Source of the DNA: Kitasatospora viridis
Lineage (GTDB): Bacteria > Actinomycetota > Actinomycetes > Streptomycetales > Streptomycetaceae
Assembly: GCF_007829815.1 (NCBI RefSeq)
Contig: NZ_VIWT01000001.1
Coordinates: forward strand, 1,821,501 to 1,885,500
Direction: 5' to 3'
Length of the DNA: 64,000 nucleotides
Below, in pieces: positions 1 through 8,559 of this stretch (positions are counted from its first letter, which is position 1; every line of letters starts with the position of its first letter). The position numbers and the translations under genes were made by a program. The notes beneath the pieces were generated by a model. The model had not been told where the DNA came from, made no database searches, and saw nothing but the letters and a program-made list of their open reading frames with translations.

Positions 1-797
1 AACTCCGTTACGTGCTCGGCGTTCTGCACGACACAGCCGATCCGAACTACCAGCGCAGCCTGCACGGGATCGCGGCCGAACTCGCGCGCCTCACCGGGTG
101 GACGTACTTCGACGCCCGGCAGTACGGCATGGCCCGGAGCTACTTCACCGAGGCGCTACGCCTGGCGCGAGAGATCGACGACCGGCCGTTCACCGCCAAC
201 GTGCTCTCCTGCCTCAGCCTTCAGGCCACCTACGAGGACAGGGCACGCGAAGCGATCACCCTGGCCAGGGCCGCCCAGGACAGCGCACGACTCGACGGCG
301 GCACGCCGAGGCTGATGGCGATGCTGTCCATGCGGGAGGCCTTCGGCCATGCGAGCGCGCACGACCAGGAGGCCGCCCACCGCGCGATCAAGGACGCGGG
401 GCGATACTTCGAGCGCATCGATCCAGCGGACGACGACCCGGCATGGGTCCAGTACTTCGACCGCACCAAGCTCACCGTCGATACAGGCATCGCGCTGGGC
501 CAGCTCGGCGACGCCGCAGCCGCCGAACCGCTCATCAAGGAAGCCCTGCGAGCCGAAGCGAACGCGAATCAGCGTGGCCGAGCGTTCCACTCCTACTGGC
601 TGGCGCGTACCCAGCTCCAACGCGGCGCAGTGGAGTTGGCGTGCAGCACGGCCGGTGAAGCGCTCAGCCTGGCAACCGAGGTGGGGTCTGCGCGAGTGGT
701 CGCGCACCTTCAGGAGTTCCGCCACCAACTGACGCCCTACCGCAGCACCCGGCCAGCCGCCGAACTGTCGGCACGAATCCAGGAGATGCGCTCCTGA
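1..797 (+). CDS. TPR-type regulator, C-terminal part (5' end outside window)
   Basis: The frame is already open at the left edge (first complete codon at base 3), so only the C-terminal part is present, about 265 residues. The visible protein is a chain of helix pairs of about 35-40 residues with alanine, tyrosine and arginine at repeat positions (for example SYFTEALRLARE and AREAITLARAAQDSA), which is how tetratricopeptide repeats read. In actinomycetes this kind of C-terminus usually follows an Xre/Cro helix-turn-helix, giving a regulator that senses a peptide or small ligand; the DNA-binding part would lie upstream and is not seen, so the regulator call is inference. It converges on the Nudix gene with a single base between the two stop codons. 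Confidence 0.6.
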   Translation, partial: LRYVLGVLHDTADPNYQRSLHGIAAELARLTGWTYFDARQYGMARSYFTEALRLAREIDDRPFTANVLSCLSLQATYEDRAREAITLARAAQDSARLDGGTPRLMAMLSMREAFGHASAHDQEAAHRAIKDAGRYFERIDPADDDPAWVQYFDRTKLTVDTGIALGQLGDAAAAEPLIKEALRAEANANQRGRAFHSYWLARTQLQRGAVELACSTAGEALSLATEVGSARVVAHLQEFRHQLTPYRSTRPAAELSARIQEMRS

Positions 798-798
798 G

Positions 799-1332
799 CT
801 ACAGGCCAGCCTCATCGAGCAGCAGGTACAGCACACCAACCAGCGAGCCGCTACTGACGATCTCTCGGCGGTCGATCATGCCGCGCAGCTCGGAGAGCGG
901 GATCCACTCGATCCGGTCCGACTCGTTGCGCTCGGTCGGCGGCCCGGCGTACTCGACAGCATTGGCCCGGAAGACGAAGTGCTCCGAGTCGGTGATCCCG
1001 TTCGCCGGCTGGGCGTAGATCAGCGGCTTGACCTCCGCGACCCGCCAACCGGTCTCCTCCAGCACCTCACGAGCGGCAGCCTCGGCCGGTGACTCGTCCG
1101 CCTCGATCAGACCCATGGGCAACTCCCACGCCCACGAGTCCGTGATGAACCGGTGCCGCCACATCATCAGCACCTGCTTATGCTCGTTCACCACCGCCGC
1201 CACCGCCAGGTGCCGCAGCTTCAGCACGTGGTGCTCCCACCGATGCCCGTCCGGCTGCTCGACGTCGACCAGCCACACGTTCACCCAAGGGTTCTCGTAG
1301 ATCGGACGTTCCCCGTGGATCTTCCACTGCAT
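799..1332 (-). CDS. Nudix hydrolase
   Basis: A 177-residue protein carrying a complete Nudix box: glycine of GLIEADESP, then AAREVLEETGW, fitting the G-x5-E-x7-REUxEExGU pattern that binds Mg2+ and cleaves nucleoside diphosphates linked to another moiety. The N-terminal strand with ELPMG just before the box and the C-terminal DRIEWIPLSEL match the ADP-ribose/ADP-sugar pyrophosphatase-like branch, but the substrate cannot be fixed from sequence. It starts with ATG at 1332. It is transcribed towards the TPR regulator; nothing else around it hints at a pathway. Confidence 0.85.
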   Translation of the reverse strand: MQWKIHGERPIYENPWVNVWLVDVEQPDGHRWEHHVLKLRHLAVAAVVNEHKQVLMMWRHRFITDSWAWELPMGLIEADESPAEAAAREVLEETGWRVAEVKPLIYAQPANGITDSEHFVFRANAVEYAGPPTERNESDRIEWIPLSELRGMIDRREIVSSGSLVGVLYLLLDEAGL

Positions 1333-1473
1333 CGCTGCGGCCCCTCTCGACGGACCTTCAGCATGTCAGACCCATCAGGTCTATGGGCATGCCCAAGCCA
1401 ATTCGCGTCAGAGTGACGAATACCGTCGGATGAACGCGGGGCGCCCACCCTTCGGCCATCCCGTCACCCATCA

Positions 1474-1505
1474 ACGGACCGTCAGGTCGAGACCTCCTGG
1501 TCCGT
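1474..1505 (-). terminator. Probable terminator of the methionine synthase gene
   Basis: Inverted repeat just past the stop of the MetE-like gene: outer arms ACGGACC/GGTCCGT, an internal loop of three bases on each side, and inner arms AGGTC/GACCT around a two-base loop. No U-run, as is common in high-GC actinomycetes. The rest of 1333-1507 shows nothing recognisable. Confidence 0.5.
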
Positions 1506-1507
1506 CT

Positions 1508-2518
1508 CTACTCCGGGTTGTCCACCAAGCTCTGCGCACCCTTCGCGCTGTCCACCAGTGCCCTCCTCGCGTACGCCGGGCTCGCCCCCGCCAGGCCGCA
1601 CGTAGGGGTGACCAGGACGCGGCGGCCCAGGAGTTGGGGGTCCAGGCCCAGCTTGCGCCACAGCGTGCGGATGCCGCCGACGGCGCCGGCCGGGTCGGAC
1701 TTCTCCGCGTCCACCGACGGCACCACGCCCGCCAGCAGCACCGTGCCCGCCTCCACCGCCTCGCCGATGGCGTCGTCCTGACGATCCGTCAGGAGCCCGA
1801 AGTCCAGCGAGATCCCCGCCACCCCCGCCCGGCGCAGCAGCGGGATCGGCACCCCCGGCGCGCAGCAGTGCACCAGCACCGGGACGTCCAGCGACCGGAT
1901 CAGCTCGCGCAGTGCCTCCTCCGCGACCTGCCGGTCCACCGCGCGCAGGCGCTGGAACCCGCTGGCCGTCTTCACCGACCCCGCCAGCACGGCCGGCAGC
2001 GAGGGCTCGTCGAGCTGCAGCACCACCTGCGCGCCCGGTACCCGCTTGCGGACGTCCGCGAGGTGGCGGCGCAGGCCCTCGGCCAGCGAGCCGGCGATGT
2101 CCCGGCAGGCGCCCGGGTCGGCCAGCGCCTTCTCGCCGTGGCGCAGTTCGACGGAAGCGGCGAGTGTCCACGGCCCGACCGCCTGGAGCTTGAGCGCACC
2201 CTCGTACCCCTGGGTGAACTCCTCCAGCGCGTCCAGGTCCTCGCCCATCCACGAGTGGGCCCGCCGGGTGTCCCGGCCCGGACGGTCGGCGAACCGCCAG
2301 CCGCTGGGCTGCACCTCGGCGAAGAGCTCCACCAGCAGCCCGGCCGAGCGCCCGATCATGTCGGCCCCCGGCCCGCGGGCGGGCAGCTCGGGCAGGAAGG
2401 GCAGCTGCTCCAGCGCGCCGACCGAGGTCCGGGCGGCCTCCCGCGCGTCCGTCCCGGGCATCGACCCGATCCCGGTCGCGGCGCCGGTCAGCTCGGGGAA
2501 GGGGTAGTCATCGCTCAC
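1508..2518 (-). CDS. Cobalamin-independent methionine synthase-like protein (MetE C-terminal type)
   Basis: A 336-residue single-domain protein of the UroD/MetE TIM-barrel superfamily. It opens with GAATGIGSMPG, a typical start for stand-alone MetE-like enzymes, has QLDEPSLP in the middle, and carries the likely zinc ligands of the homocysteine-binding site: His and Cys in LVHCCAPG and Cys in TPTCGLAG. Full-length MetE is about 750 residues with two barrels; this is a naturally short version common in actinobacteria, predicted to transfer a methyl group to homocysteine, though its methyl donor is not established. It begins 26 bases after the upstream lipoprotein stop, so the two are probably co-transcribed; a hairpin follows. 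Confidence 0.8.
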   Translation of the reverse strand: MSDDYPFPELTGAATGIGSMPGTDAREAARTSVGALEQLPFLPELPARGPGADMIGRSAGLLVELFAEVQPSGWRFADRPGRDTRRAHSWMGEDLDALEEFTQGYEGALKLQAVGPWTLAASVELRHGEKALADPGACRDIAGSLAEGLRRHLADVRKRVPGAQVVLQLDEPSLPAVLAGSVKTASGFQRLRAVDRQVAEEALRELIRSLDVPVLVHCCAPGVPIPLLRRAGVAGISLDFGLLTDRQDDAIGEAVEAGTVLLAGVVPSVDAEKSDPAGAVGGIRTLWRKLGLDPQLLGRRVLVTPTCGLAGASPAYARRALVDSAKGAQSLVDNPE

Positions 2519-2544
2519 ACCGGAAGCCTAGAGGAGCGGGCCGG

Positions 2545-3381
2545 TCAGACCGACTGCAGCTGCTTCTCGAAGGCGTCGTAGTCGACCACCTGGTCGGCGG
2601 GCGGGGCCTGGATGCTGACGGGCTGGTTGAAGTCGGAGAAGTCGATCACCGCGGCCCCACCCCCGTCGTCGACCTTCAGCAGGTAGGGAGTGCCCTGGGA
2701 GGCCACGTAGAGGATGGTGTCCTGCCCTTGGTCGTCCTTGCCGTAGATCTTGAGGGCGGGTACGCCGTTGGCGCCGCTCTCGGCACCCTTGGTGTAGGCG
2801 GCCCCGGCCGGCTCGTCGGAGGTCTCCTTGGCGACCAGGCTGCACAGCTGCGCCATCGGGGCCAGCGCCGGATCGTCCTGCGCTCCGGTGAGGTAGCGCC
2901 CCTTGAACAGCTCGGCGGCCTGCGGTCCGGCGCCCGGCTTGCCCGCCTTGGTGGCGGCGTACTGCCAGAACGTGGCGTCCGGCTTCATCCAGGTGCCGTC
3001 GGCGTTGTGGATGATCTCCAGGGTGCCGAACTGTTCCGAGCTGATCGTCCCCTGGCAGTGCTGCTGGTTGTCGAAGGAGAGGTCGACGGTCACCGGCCCG
3101 CCCTTGGCGCCGATGGAGCCGCCCACCTTGACCGTGGTGGCCGAGGCCAGCGCCTTCTTCGCGGCCTGCTCGATCTGATCGGCCGTCATGCCGTCGAAGG
3201 CCGACCCGCCGCTCGGGCTCGCGGAGGCCGACCCGTCGCTCGGGCTAGCGGAGGCCGACGGCGAGGCGGGAGCCTTCGCCTTGCCGTCGTTGCTGGTGTC
3301 CTTCGGGTCACCGCACCCGGTGGCGCCCACCGCGAGGGCGGCGCAGAGCAGGGCGGCGGGGAGGAGGCGGTTGGCGGGCAT
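2545..3381 (-). CDS. LppX/LprG-like lipoprotein (copy 1)
   Basis: A 278-residue exported lipoprotein. A hydrophobic signal peptide ends in GATGC with the modified cysteine at residue 23, followed by a low-complexity Ala/Ser/Pro linker (about 30-65) and a folded domain containing LEIIHNADGTWMKPDATFW, RYLTGAQDDP and a C-terminal PPADQVVDY. The pattern matches the LppX/LprA/LprF/LprG family, whose mycobacterial members bind lipids or lipoglycans at the outer face of the membrane; ligand binding here is inference. It has a close full-length paralog at 3817-4650 and a decayed copy at 3415-3717, all on the same strand. Confidence 0.75.
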   Translation of the reverse strand: MPANRLLPAALLCAALAVGATGCGDPKDTSNDGKAKAPASPSASASPSDGSASASPSGGSAFDGMTADQIEQAAKKALASATTVKVGGSIGAKGGPVTVDLSFDNQQHCQGTISSEQFGTLEIIHNADGTWMKPDATFWQYAATKAGKPGAGPQAAELFKGRYLTGAQDDPALAPMAQLCSLVAKETSDEPAGAAYTKGAESGANGVPALKIYGKDDQGQDTILYVASQGTPYLLKVDDGGGAAVIDFSDFNQPVSIQAPPADQVVDYDAFEKQLQSV

Positions 3382-3414
3382 GCGGTTCCTTCGACTCGGT
3401 CGGCGGGTGCCGGT

Positions 3415-3717
3415 TCAGACGGACTGGGCCTGCTGCTGGACCGTCGACCGGTCGATCACCAGGTCGGCCGGCGCGGCCTGGAGGTCGAGCGGCTTGTTGT
3501 AGTCGAGGAAGTCGAACTGGCCGTAGTCGCCGCCGCTGGCCTCCTCGGCGTCGTTGCCGTCCTCGCCGGCGCTGTCACCGGCACCGGACATCTGGTCGAT
3601 CAGGTCGCACATGCGGGCCACGTCCGTCAGCTTCGGGTCGTCCTGCGCTCCCGTCAGGTAGTGGAGGCGGCGAGGGCCCGACTGGAGAACATGACCATCC
3701 TTCAACCCGACCGTCAC
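3415..3717 (-). pseudogene. Remnant of an LppX/LprG-like lipoprotein (copy 2)
   Basis: A 100-codon open frame that aligns only with the C-terminal third of the two flanking lipoproteins: YLTGAQDDPKL near its start, then MCDLI, then a C-terminus YNKPLDLQAAPADLVIDR. It lacks the signal peptide, lipobox cysteine, linker and most of the folded domain. It also misses the internal block present in both paralogs between the MCDLI region and the YNKP region (the KDDQGQ...GTPYLL part). It ends 33 bases before the start codon of copy 1. I infer a gene broken by a 5' deletion and an in-frame internal deletion; expression as a small protein is possible but would yield a cytoplasmic fragment. Confidence 0.7.
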
Positions 3718-3774
3718 ATCATGGAGATGAGGTGATCATTATCCATCGGACCGGTCGCCGCCGAAACGGAATAT

Positions 3775-3799
3775 CCCCCGGCGGACACACCGCCGGGGG
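3775..3799 (-). terminator. Terminator after lipoprotein copy 3
   Basis: Perfect 10-bp stem (CCCCCGGCGG / CCGCCGGGGG) around the loop ACACA, located 18 bases beyond the stop of the 3817-4650 lipoprotein on the minus strand. It separates that gene from the remnant and copy 1. Confidence 0.7.
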
Positions 3800-3816
3800 A
3801 CACCCTCAAGCCCTGA

Positions 3817-4650
3817 TCAGACCGACTGGACCTTCTTCTGGAAGTCGCTGTAGTTGATCACCTGGTCGGCCGGCGGGGCCTGGATGCTCAGCGGCTTGTT
3901 GAACTCGCTGAGGTCGAACTGGCCCGGCTCCGAACCGGTGCTGGTCATCCGCAGCAGGTACGGGGCGCCCTGGGTGGCGATGTAGACGCTGCCCGGACCG
4001 TCCTGATCCTTGGTGTCGATCTCGATCGCACCCTGGCCGTTGATCGTGGTGGGGGCGGCCTTGGTGGCACTGTCCGGCTTGGAGTTGTCACCCGCGATGC
4101 CGGAGATCATGTCGCACATGCTCGCCATGTCCTTGAAGTTCTGGTCGTCCTGCGCACCCGTCAGGTACTTGCCGCTGAACATCTTGGCGACGGCGGGGCC
4201 GGCGGAGGCGTGGCCCTCCTGCGCACTGACGTTCTGCCAGAAGGCGGCGTCCGGCTTCATCCAGGTGCCGGAGGCGTTGTGGATGATCTCCACGCTGCCG
4301 GTCGCGCCGACGGTCACGGTGCCGGCGCAGTTCTTGTCCTTGTCGGCGCGCAGGTCCATGACGGTCTTCTGCCCGTCGGTGGTGATGTTGCCGGCCATCC
4401 GCATCGAGGTGATCGAGCTCATGGCGGTGTGCGCCTTGTCGAGGATGTCGTCGGCGGAAAGGGTGCTGACGTCCAGCCCGGAGGGGCTGGGGGACGCCGA
4501 GGGGCTGGCGGGGGCGGCGGCGGAGGCCGGGGCCGCGGCGGAGGCCGGCGAGGACGCCTTGGTGGATCCGCTCGACCCGCACGCGGTGGCGCCCACGGCG
4601 AGGGTGACACAGAGCACGGCAGCGGAGGGCACGAGCCGGTTGGAGAACAT
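3817..4650 (-). CDS. LppX/LprG-like lipoprotein (copy 3)
   Basis: A 277-residue lipoprotein paralogous to the one at 2545-3381. The signal peptide ends in GATAC with the lipidated cysteine at residue 24, followed by an Ala/Ser/Pro linker with a repeated SAAAPA unit. Its folded domain shares SVEIIHNASGTWMKPDA, KYLTGAQDD, the MCDMI segment, QGAPYLLRM and a C-terminal PPADQVINY with copy 1. By family it should sit on the outer face of the cell membrane and may carry a lipid or glycolipid, but no ligand can be named. It ends in its own terminator, so it looks like a separate transcription unit from copy 1. Confidence 0.75.
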   Translation of the reverse strand: MFSNRLVPSAAVLCVTLAVGATACGSSGSTKASSPASAAAPASAAAPASPSASPSPSGLDVSTLSADDILDKAHTAMSSITSMRMAGNITTDGQKTVMDLRADKDKNCAGTVTVGATGSVEIIHNASGTWMKPDAAFWQNVSAQEGHASAGPAVAKMFSGKYLTGAQDDQNFKDMASMCDMISGIAGDNSKPDSATKAAPTTINGQGAIEIDTKDQDGPGSVYIATQGAPYLLRMTSTGSEPGQFDLSEFNKPLSIQAPPADQVINYSDFQKKVQSV

Positions 4651-4711
4651 GAGAATCCTTGAGCCGAAAATTAATATTTGTCAGGCAGAAGGATGAGTAT
4701 GCACAGTGCCG

Positions 4712-4736
4712 GCCGGGCCGCCGACGGCGGCCCGGC
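4712..4736 (-). terminator. Terminator of the iscS-mnmA-LOG-SDR operon
   Basis: Perfect 11-bp GC stem (GCCGGGCCGCC / GGCGGCCCGGC) with a GAC loop, 11 bases past the stop of the SDR gene on the minus strand. Confidence 0.75.
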
Positions 4737-4747
4737 AGTTGCCGGCC

Positions 4748-5437
4748 CTAGCGGCCCGGACGCACCGTCAGTTCGGTCAGTTCGGCGTCCCGCGGCAGGT
4801 CGATCGCGGTCAGCAGGGCGGTGGCCACCGACTCCGGGGAGATCCACGCGTCGGCGTCGTACTCCTTGCCCTCCTGCCGGTGCACCTTGGCCTGCATCGG
4901 GGTCGCGGTGCGGCCCGGGTAGACCGTGGTGACCCGGACGCCGTTGCCGTGCTCCTCCTCGCGCAGCGCGTCGGCCAGCGCGCGCAGGCCGAACTTGCTG
5001 GCCGCGTAGGAGCCCCACTCGGCGTTCGCCCGCAGGCCCGCACCGGAGTTGACGAAGACCACGTGGCCGCGGGACTGGCGCAGCTGCGGCAGCAGCAGCC
5101 GGGTCAGCTCGGCCGGCGCCACCAGGTTGGCCGCCAGGGTGTCGTTCCAGACCTTGACCGGGGTGTCGCCGATCGGGCCCAGCTCGACCACGCCGGCGAT
5201 GTGCAGCAGCGAGTCCAGCTCCTGCGGCGGGCTCTGGTGGCCCAGCGCCCAGGAGAGCTTGGCCGGGTCGGCCAGGTCGCCGACCAGGGTGTGCGCGCCG
5301 GGGAACCGCTCGCGCAGCTCGGCGGCCCGGCCGGCGTTGCGGGCCAGCAGCCAGACCTCGTCCCCCCGGTCGAGCAGGCGCTGAGCGACGGTGGCGCCGA
5401 TGCCGGAACCGGCACCGGTGAGCAGATGGGTGGACAT
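4748..5437 (-). CDS. Short-chain dehydrogenase/reductase (SDR)
   Basis: A 229-residue classical SDR. It has the nucleotide-binding TGAGSGIG near residue 7, a charged patch after the second strand (LLARNAG) that suggests NADP(H), LHIAG in place of the usual NNAG, a catalytic serine region (VFVNSGAG) and the YAASK active-site motif. The substrate is unknown. It is the last gene of a minus-strand run iscS - mnmA - LOG - SDR, 68 bases behind the LOG gene; the gap is filled by a short direct repeat (5445-5511). A strong hairpin follows its stop codon. Confidence 0.85.
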   Translation of the reverse strand: MSTHLLTGAGSGIGATVAQRLLDRGDEVWLLARNAGRAAELRERFPGAHTLVGDLADPAKLSWALGHQSPPQELDSLLHIAGVVELGPIGDTPVKVWNDTLAANLVAPAELTRLLLPQLRQSRGHVVFVNSGAGLRANAEWGSYAASKFGLRALADALREEEHGNGVRVTTVYPGRTATPMQAKVHRQEGKEYDADAWISPESVATALLTAIDLPRDAELTELTVRPGR

Positions 5438-5444
5438 GACGGCC

Positions 5445-5511
5445 TCTCAGGCAATGTTTCTCAGGCGAGGTTTCTCAGGCTGCGGTCTTCTCAGGCTGCG
5501 ATTTTTCAGGA
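5445..5511. repeat. Short direct repeats spanning the LOG-SDR junction
   Basis: The octamer TCTCAGGC occurs at 5445, 5459, 5473 and 5489, with a degenerate copy (TTTCAGGA) at 5504, so spacing is 14, 14, 16 and 15 bases. On the coding (minus) strand the units read GCCTGAGA, and the degenerate unit contains the LOG gene's own TGA stop. This suggests slipped duplication of the stop-codon segment. Confidence 0.7.
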
Positions 5512-6036
5512 AGCGGCGGCGAGCAGCTCGAAGACCTCGGCCGGGGTGCCGGCGAAGGAGACCAGCTCGGCCAGCGGACGCGGCAGGAAGCCCTCGGCCT
5601 CCATCCGCTCCAGCTGGGTGCGCAGGCCCGCGTAGAAGCCCTCGGTGTCCAGCAGGACGATCGGCTTGTCGTGCAGGCCGTGCTTCCTGAGCTCCACCAC
5701 CTCGGTGACCTCGTCCAGCGTGCCGAGCCCGCCGGCCAGCACCACCACGGCGTCGGCCCGGGCCAGCAGCTCCGCCTTGCGGGCCGCGAGGTCGGCGGTC
5801 ATCACCAGCTCGTCGGCGCCCTGGTAGCCCTTGTGCGCGAGCAGTTCGACCAGCACGCCGACCAGGCGGCCGCCGGCCGCCTTGACCTCGTCGGCGAGCA
5901 GGCCCATCAGGCCGGCGTTGGAGCCGCCCCAGACCAGGGTGTGGCCGCCCGAGCCGAGCAGCCGGGCGAACTCGGCGGCGGGGACGGAGTAGCGGTCGTC
6001 CAGTGAGTACGCGGAGCAGAAGACGGTGATGTTCAT
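5506..6036 (-). CDS. LOG family protein (TIGR00730-type nucleoside 5'-monophosphate phosphoribohydrolase)
   Basis: A 176-residue Rossmann-like protein. The start is placed at 6036 (MNITVFCSAY), where family similarity begins; longer in-frame extensions would run into mnmA. It has GGHTLVWGGSNAGLMG, an arginine-rich RKAELLARAD helix and AGGLGTLDE, matching the LOG signature PGGxGTxxE except that alanine replaces the proline. LOG proteins hydrolyse cytokinin riboside monophosphates or purine nucleotides to the free base and ribose 5-phosphate. It lies 16 bases after mnmA and is probably co-transcribed with it. Confidence 0.85.
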   Translation of the reverse strand: MNITVFCSAYSLDDRYSVPAAEFARLLGSGGHTLVWGGSNAGLMGLLADEVKAAGGRLVGVLVELLAHKGYQGADELVMTADLAARKAELLARADAVVVLAGGLGTLDEVTEVVELRKHGLHDKPIVLLDTEGFYAGLRTQLERMEAEGFLPRPLAELVSFAGTPAEVFELLAAAS

Positions 6037-6052
6037 GATGGGAAAAGAACTA

Positions 6053-7207
6053 TCAGATGCCCGCGACGGCCCGCCGCTCCGTTTCCGCGATGGTCGCCGA
6101 ACCCACCACCCGGGTGCCGTCGTAGAGCACCACCGCCTGACCCGGCGCAATGCCGCGCACCGGCCGGTCCAGCCGCACCCGCAGCTCCTCGCCCACCGCC
6201 TCGGCGGTGACCGGCACCTCCTCGCCGTGCGCCCGCAGCTGCGCGGTGTACCGGCCGGCGCCCTCGGGGGCCGGGCCGCACCAGCGCGGCCGGATCGCGG
6301 TGAGCCCCAGCACGTCCAGGCCCTCGGCCGGGCCGACCGTGACGGTGTTGGTCACCGGGGAGATGTCCAGCACGTAGCGCGGCTTGCCGTCGGCGGCCGG
6401 ACGGCCGATCCGCAGGCCCTTGCGCTGGCCGATGGTGAAGCCGAACGCGCCGTCGTGCTCGCCCAGCTTGGTGCCGTCGGCGTCCACGATGTCGCCGGTC
6501 GCGGCGCCCAGGCGCTCGGCCAGGAAGCCCTGGGTGTCGCCGTCGGCGATGAAGCAGATGTCGTGGCTGTCCGGCTTCTTGGCCACGGCCAGCCCGCGCT
6601 GCTCGGCCTCGGCCCGGATCAGCTCCTTGGTGGTGTCGCCGAGCGGGAAGAGCGAGTGCGCCAACTGCTCGGCGTCCAGCACGCCGAGCACGTAGGACTG
6701 GTCCTTGGCCGCGTCCACCGCGCGGTGCAGCTCCCGGCCGCCGCCGGGCAGCTCGACCACCCGCGCGTAGTGGCCGGTGCAGACCGCGTCGAAGCCGAGC
6801 GCCAGCGCCTTGTCCAGCAGCGCGGCGAACTTGATCTTCTCGTTGCAGCGCAGGCACGGGTTGGGGGTCCGGCCGGCCGCGTACTCGGCGACGAAGTCGT
6901 CGATCACGTCCTCGCGGAACCGCTCGGCCAGGTCCCAGACGTAGAACGGGATGCCGATCACGTCGGCCGCCCGGCGGGCGTCCCGGGAGTCCTCCAGGGT
7001 GCAGCAGCCCCGGGCGCCGGTGCGGAAGGACTGCGGGTTCGAGGAGAGCGCCAGGTGCACCCCGGTCACCTCGTGCCCGGCTTGCGCGGCGCGGGCGGCG
7101 GCGACGGCGGAGTCGACCCCGCCGGACATCGCGGCGAGCACGCGCAGGCGCCCCGAACCGGAGGGGGCGGAGGAGGGACCGCTGGGGGCACCGGGGAACT
7201 CAGTCAT
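6053..7207 (-). CDS. mnmA: tRNA-specific 2-thiouridylase MnmA
   Basis: A 384-residue enzyme that adds sulfur to U34 of Lys, Glu and Gln tRNAs using ATP and a persulfide relay. It shows the PP-loop ATP-binding motif [11 protein letters not shown] (about residue 27), the first catalytic cysteine in [12 protein letters not shown], the second in DSHDICFI, and a C-terminal beta domain (GQAVVLYDG). ATG at 7207 leaves a 20-residue Gly/Ser/Pro leader before the PP-loop domain. It is 35 bases downstream of the cysteine desulfurase gene, its expected sulfur donor, so the pair forms a tRNA-thiolation module. Confidence 0.95.
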   Translation of the reverse strand: MTEFPGAPSGPSSAPSGSGRLRVLAAMSGGVDSAVAAARAAQAGHEVTGVHLALSSNPQSFRTGARGCCTLEDSRDARRAADVIGIPFYVWDLAERFREDVIDDFVAEYAAGRTPNPCLRCNEKIKFAALLDKALALGFDAVCTGHYARVVELPGGGRELHRAVDAAKDQSYVLGVLDAEQLAHSLFPLGDTTKELIRAEAEQRGLAVAKKPDSHDICFIADGDTQGFLAERLGAATGDIVDADGTKLGEHDGAFGFTIGQRKGLRIGRPAADGKPRYVLDISPVTNTVTVGPAEGLDVLGLTAIRPRWCGPAPEGAGRYTAQLRAHGEEVPVTAEAVGEELRVRLDRPVRGIAPGQAVVLYDGTRVVGSATIAETERRAVAGI

Positions 7208-7242
7208 AGTGCCCTCCAGCCTACGCAATCCCGCGACGGGCC

Positions 7243-8412
7243 CTAGCGCTGTCCCGCGTTCCGGGCCCGCTCCACCACCGGGCCGATCGCCGCGGCCAGC
7301 GCGGCCACGTCCTCGCCGGTGGAGGTGTGGCCGAGCGAGAACCGCAGCGAGGAGCGGGCCTGCCGGGGCTCGGCGCCGATCGCCAGCAGCACGTGGCTGG
7401 GCTGCGGCACCCCGGCCGAGCAGGCCGAGCCGGTGGACACCTCGATGCCGGCCGCGTCCAGCAGCATCAGCAGCGCGTCGCCCTCGCAGCCGGGGAAGGA
7501 GAAGTGCGCGTTCGCGGGCAGCCGGCCGGCCGGCGACGGGTCGCCGTTGAGCACCGCGTCCGGCACCGCCGCGCGGACCCGGGCGATCAGTTCGTCGCGC
7601 AGCGCGCCGATCCGGGCGGCGGACCCGGCCCGGCGCTCGACGGCCAGTTCGGCGGCCACCGCGAAGCCGGCGGCGGCGGGCACGTCCAGGGTGCCGGAGC
7701 GCACGTCCCGCTCCTGGCCGCCGCCGTGCAGCAGCGGCACCGGGGCGGCGGCGCGGGAGAGCAGCAGCGCGCCGATCCCGTAGGGCCCGCCGAGCTTGTG
7801 GCTGGTGACGGTCAGTGCGTCCACCCCGGCCTCGGCGAAGGAGACCGGCACCTGGCCGACCGCCTGCACCGCGTCGGAGTGCATCGGGATGCCGAACTCG
7901 CGCGCCACGGCGGCGAGTTCGGGGATCGGCTGGATGGTGCCGACCTCGTTGTTGGCCCACATCACGGTGACCAGGGCGACCGAGGCCGGGTCCCGCTCGA
8001 TCGCCTCGCGCAGCGCCTCGGGGTGCACCCGTCCGTGGCCGTCCACCGGCAGGTACTCGACCCGGGCGGCCTCGTGCTCGGCCAGCCACTCCACCGCGTC
8101 CAGCACCGCGTGGTGCTCGACCGGGCTGCAGAGCACCCGGGTCCGGGCCGGGTCGGCGGCCCGGCGGGCCCAGTAGAGGCCCTTGACGGCCAGGTTGTCC
8201 GATTCGGTACCCCCGCCGGTCAGCACGATCTCGCTGGGGCGGGCGCCGAGCGCGGCCGCCAGCGATTCGCGGGACTCCTCGATCACCCGGCGGGCCCGGC
8301 GGCCGGCCGCGTGCAGGGAGGAGGCGTTGCCGGTGGCACCGAGGTGCGCCGTCATCGCGGCGATCGCCTCGGGGAGCATCGGGGTGGTGGCCGCATGGTC
8401 GAGGTATGGCAT
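7243..8412 (-). CDS. Cysteine desulfurase (IscS/NifS family)
   Basis: A 389-residue PLP enzyme starting [10 protein letters not shown] at 8412. It has the family's N-terminal YLDHAATTP, the PLP-lysine in [12 protein letters not shown] and the catalytic cysteine in STGSACSAG, on the short class I-type loop before the SSLRFSLG region. It converts cysteine to alanine and passes a persulfide to acceptors; with mnmA directly behind it (35 bases), tRNA 2-thiolation is the likely main use, although Fe-S cluster supply is possible. It is transcribed divergently from the IclR regulator across 147 bases. Confidence 0.93.
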   Translation of the reverse strand: MPYLDHAATTPMLPEAIAAMTAHLGATGNASSLHAAGRRARRVIEESRESLAAALGARPSEIVLTGGGTESDNLAVKGLYWARRAADPARTRVLCSPVEHHAVLDAVEWLAEHEAARVEYLPVDGHGRVHPEALREAIERDPASVALVTVMWANNEVGTIQPIPELAAVAREFGIPMHSDAVQAVGQVPVSFAEAGVDALTVTSHKLGGPYGIGALLLSRAAAPVPLLHGGGQERDVRSGTLDVPAAAGFAVAAELAVERRAGSAARIGALRDELIARVRAAVPDAVLNGDPSPAGRLPANAHFSFPGCEGDALLMLLDAAGIEVSTGSACSAGVPQPSHVLLAIGAEPRQARSSLRFSLGHTSTGEDVAALAAAIGPVVERARNAGQR

Positions 8413-8484
8413 GGCTGGACCAGTGTAGGGCCGCCCCGGCGCGGCCGGGGATCGGCCGCCCGACCGCACGTCACGGTTTGGCCA

Positions 8485-8499
8485 TTGCACGGGCTGCAA
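8485..8499. promoter_or_regulatory. Inverted repeat, possible IclR operator
   Basis: TTGCA-CGGGC-TGCAA, a perfect 5-bp inverted repeat with a 5-base spacer in the divergent gap between the cysteine desulfurase and IclR genes, about 60 bases before the IclR start. Position and symmetry fit autoregulation; the assignment is inference. Confidence 0.35.
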
Positions 8500-8559
8500 C
8501 GCGCAGTTAGCCTCCTGCTCCACGGGGAACCAGGGCTCGTTGAAGGGGTGGGATCCACG

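Noticed and set aside
7208..8089. Upstream in-frame extension of mnmA
   Set aside because: It overlaps the cysteine desulfurase gene in another frame and shows no MnmA-family sequence; ATG 7207 fits.
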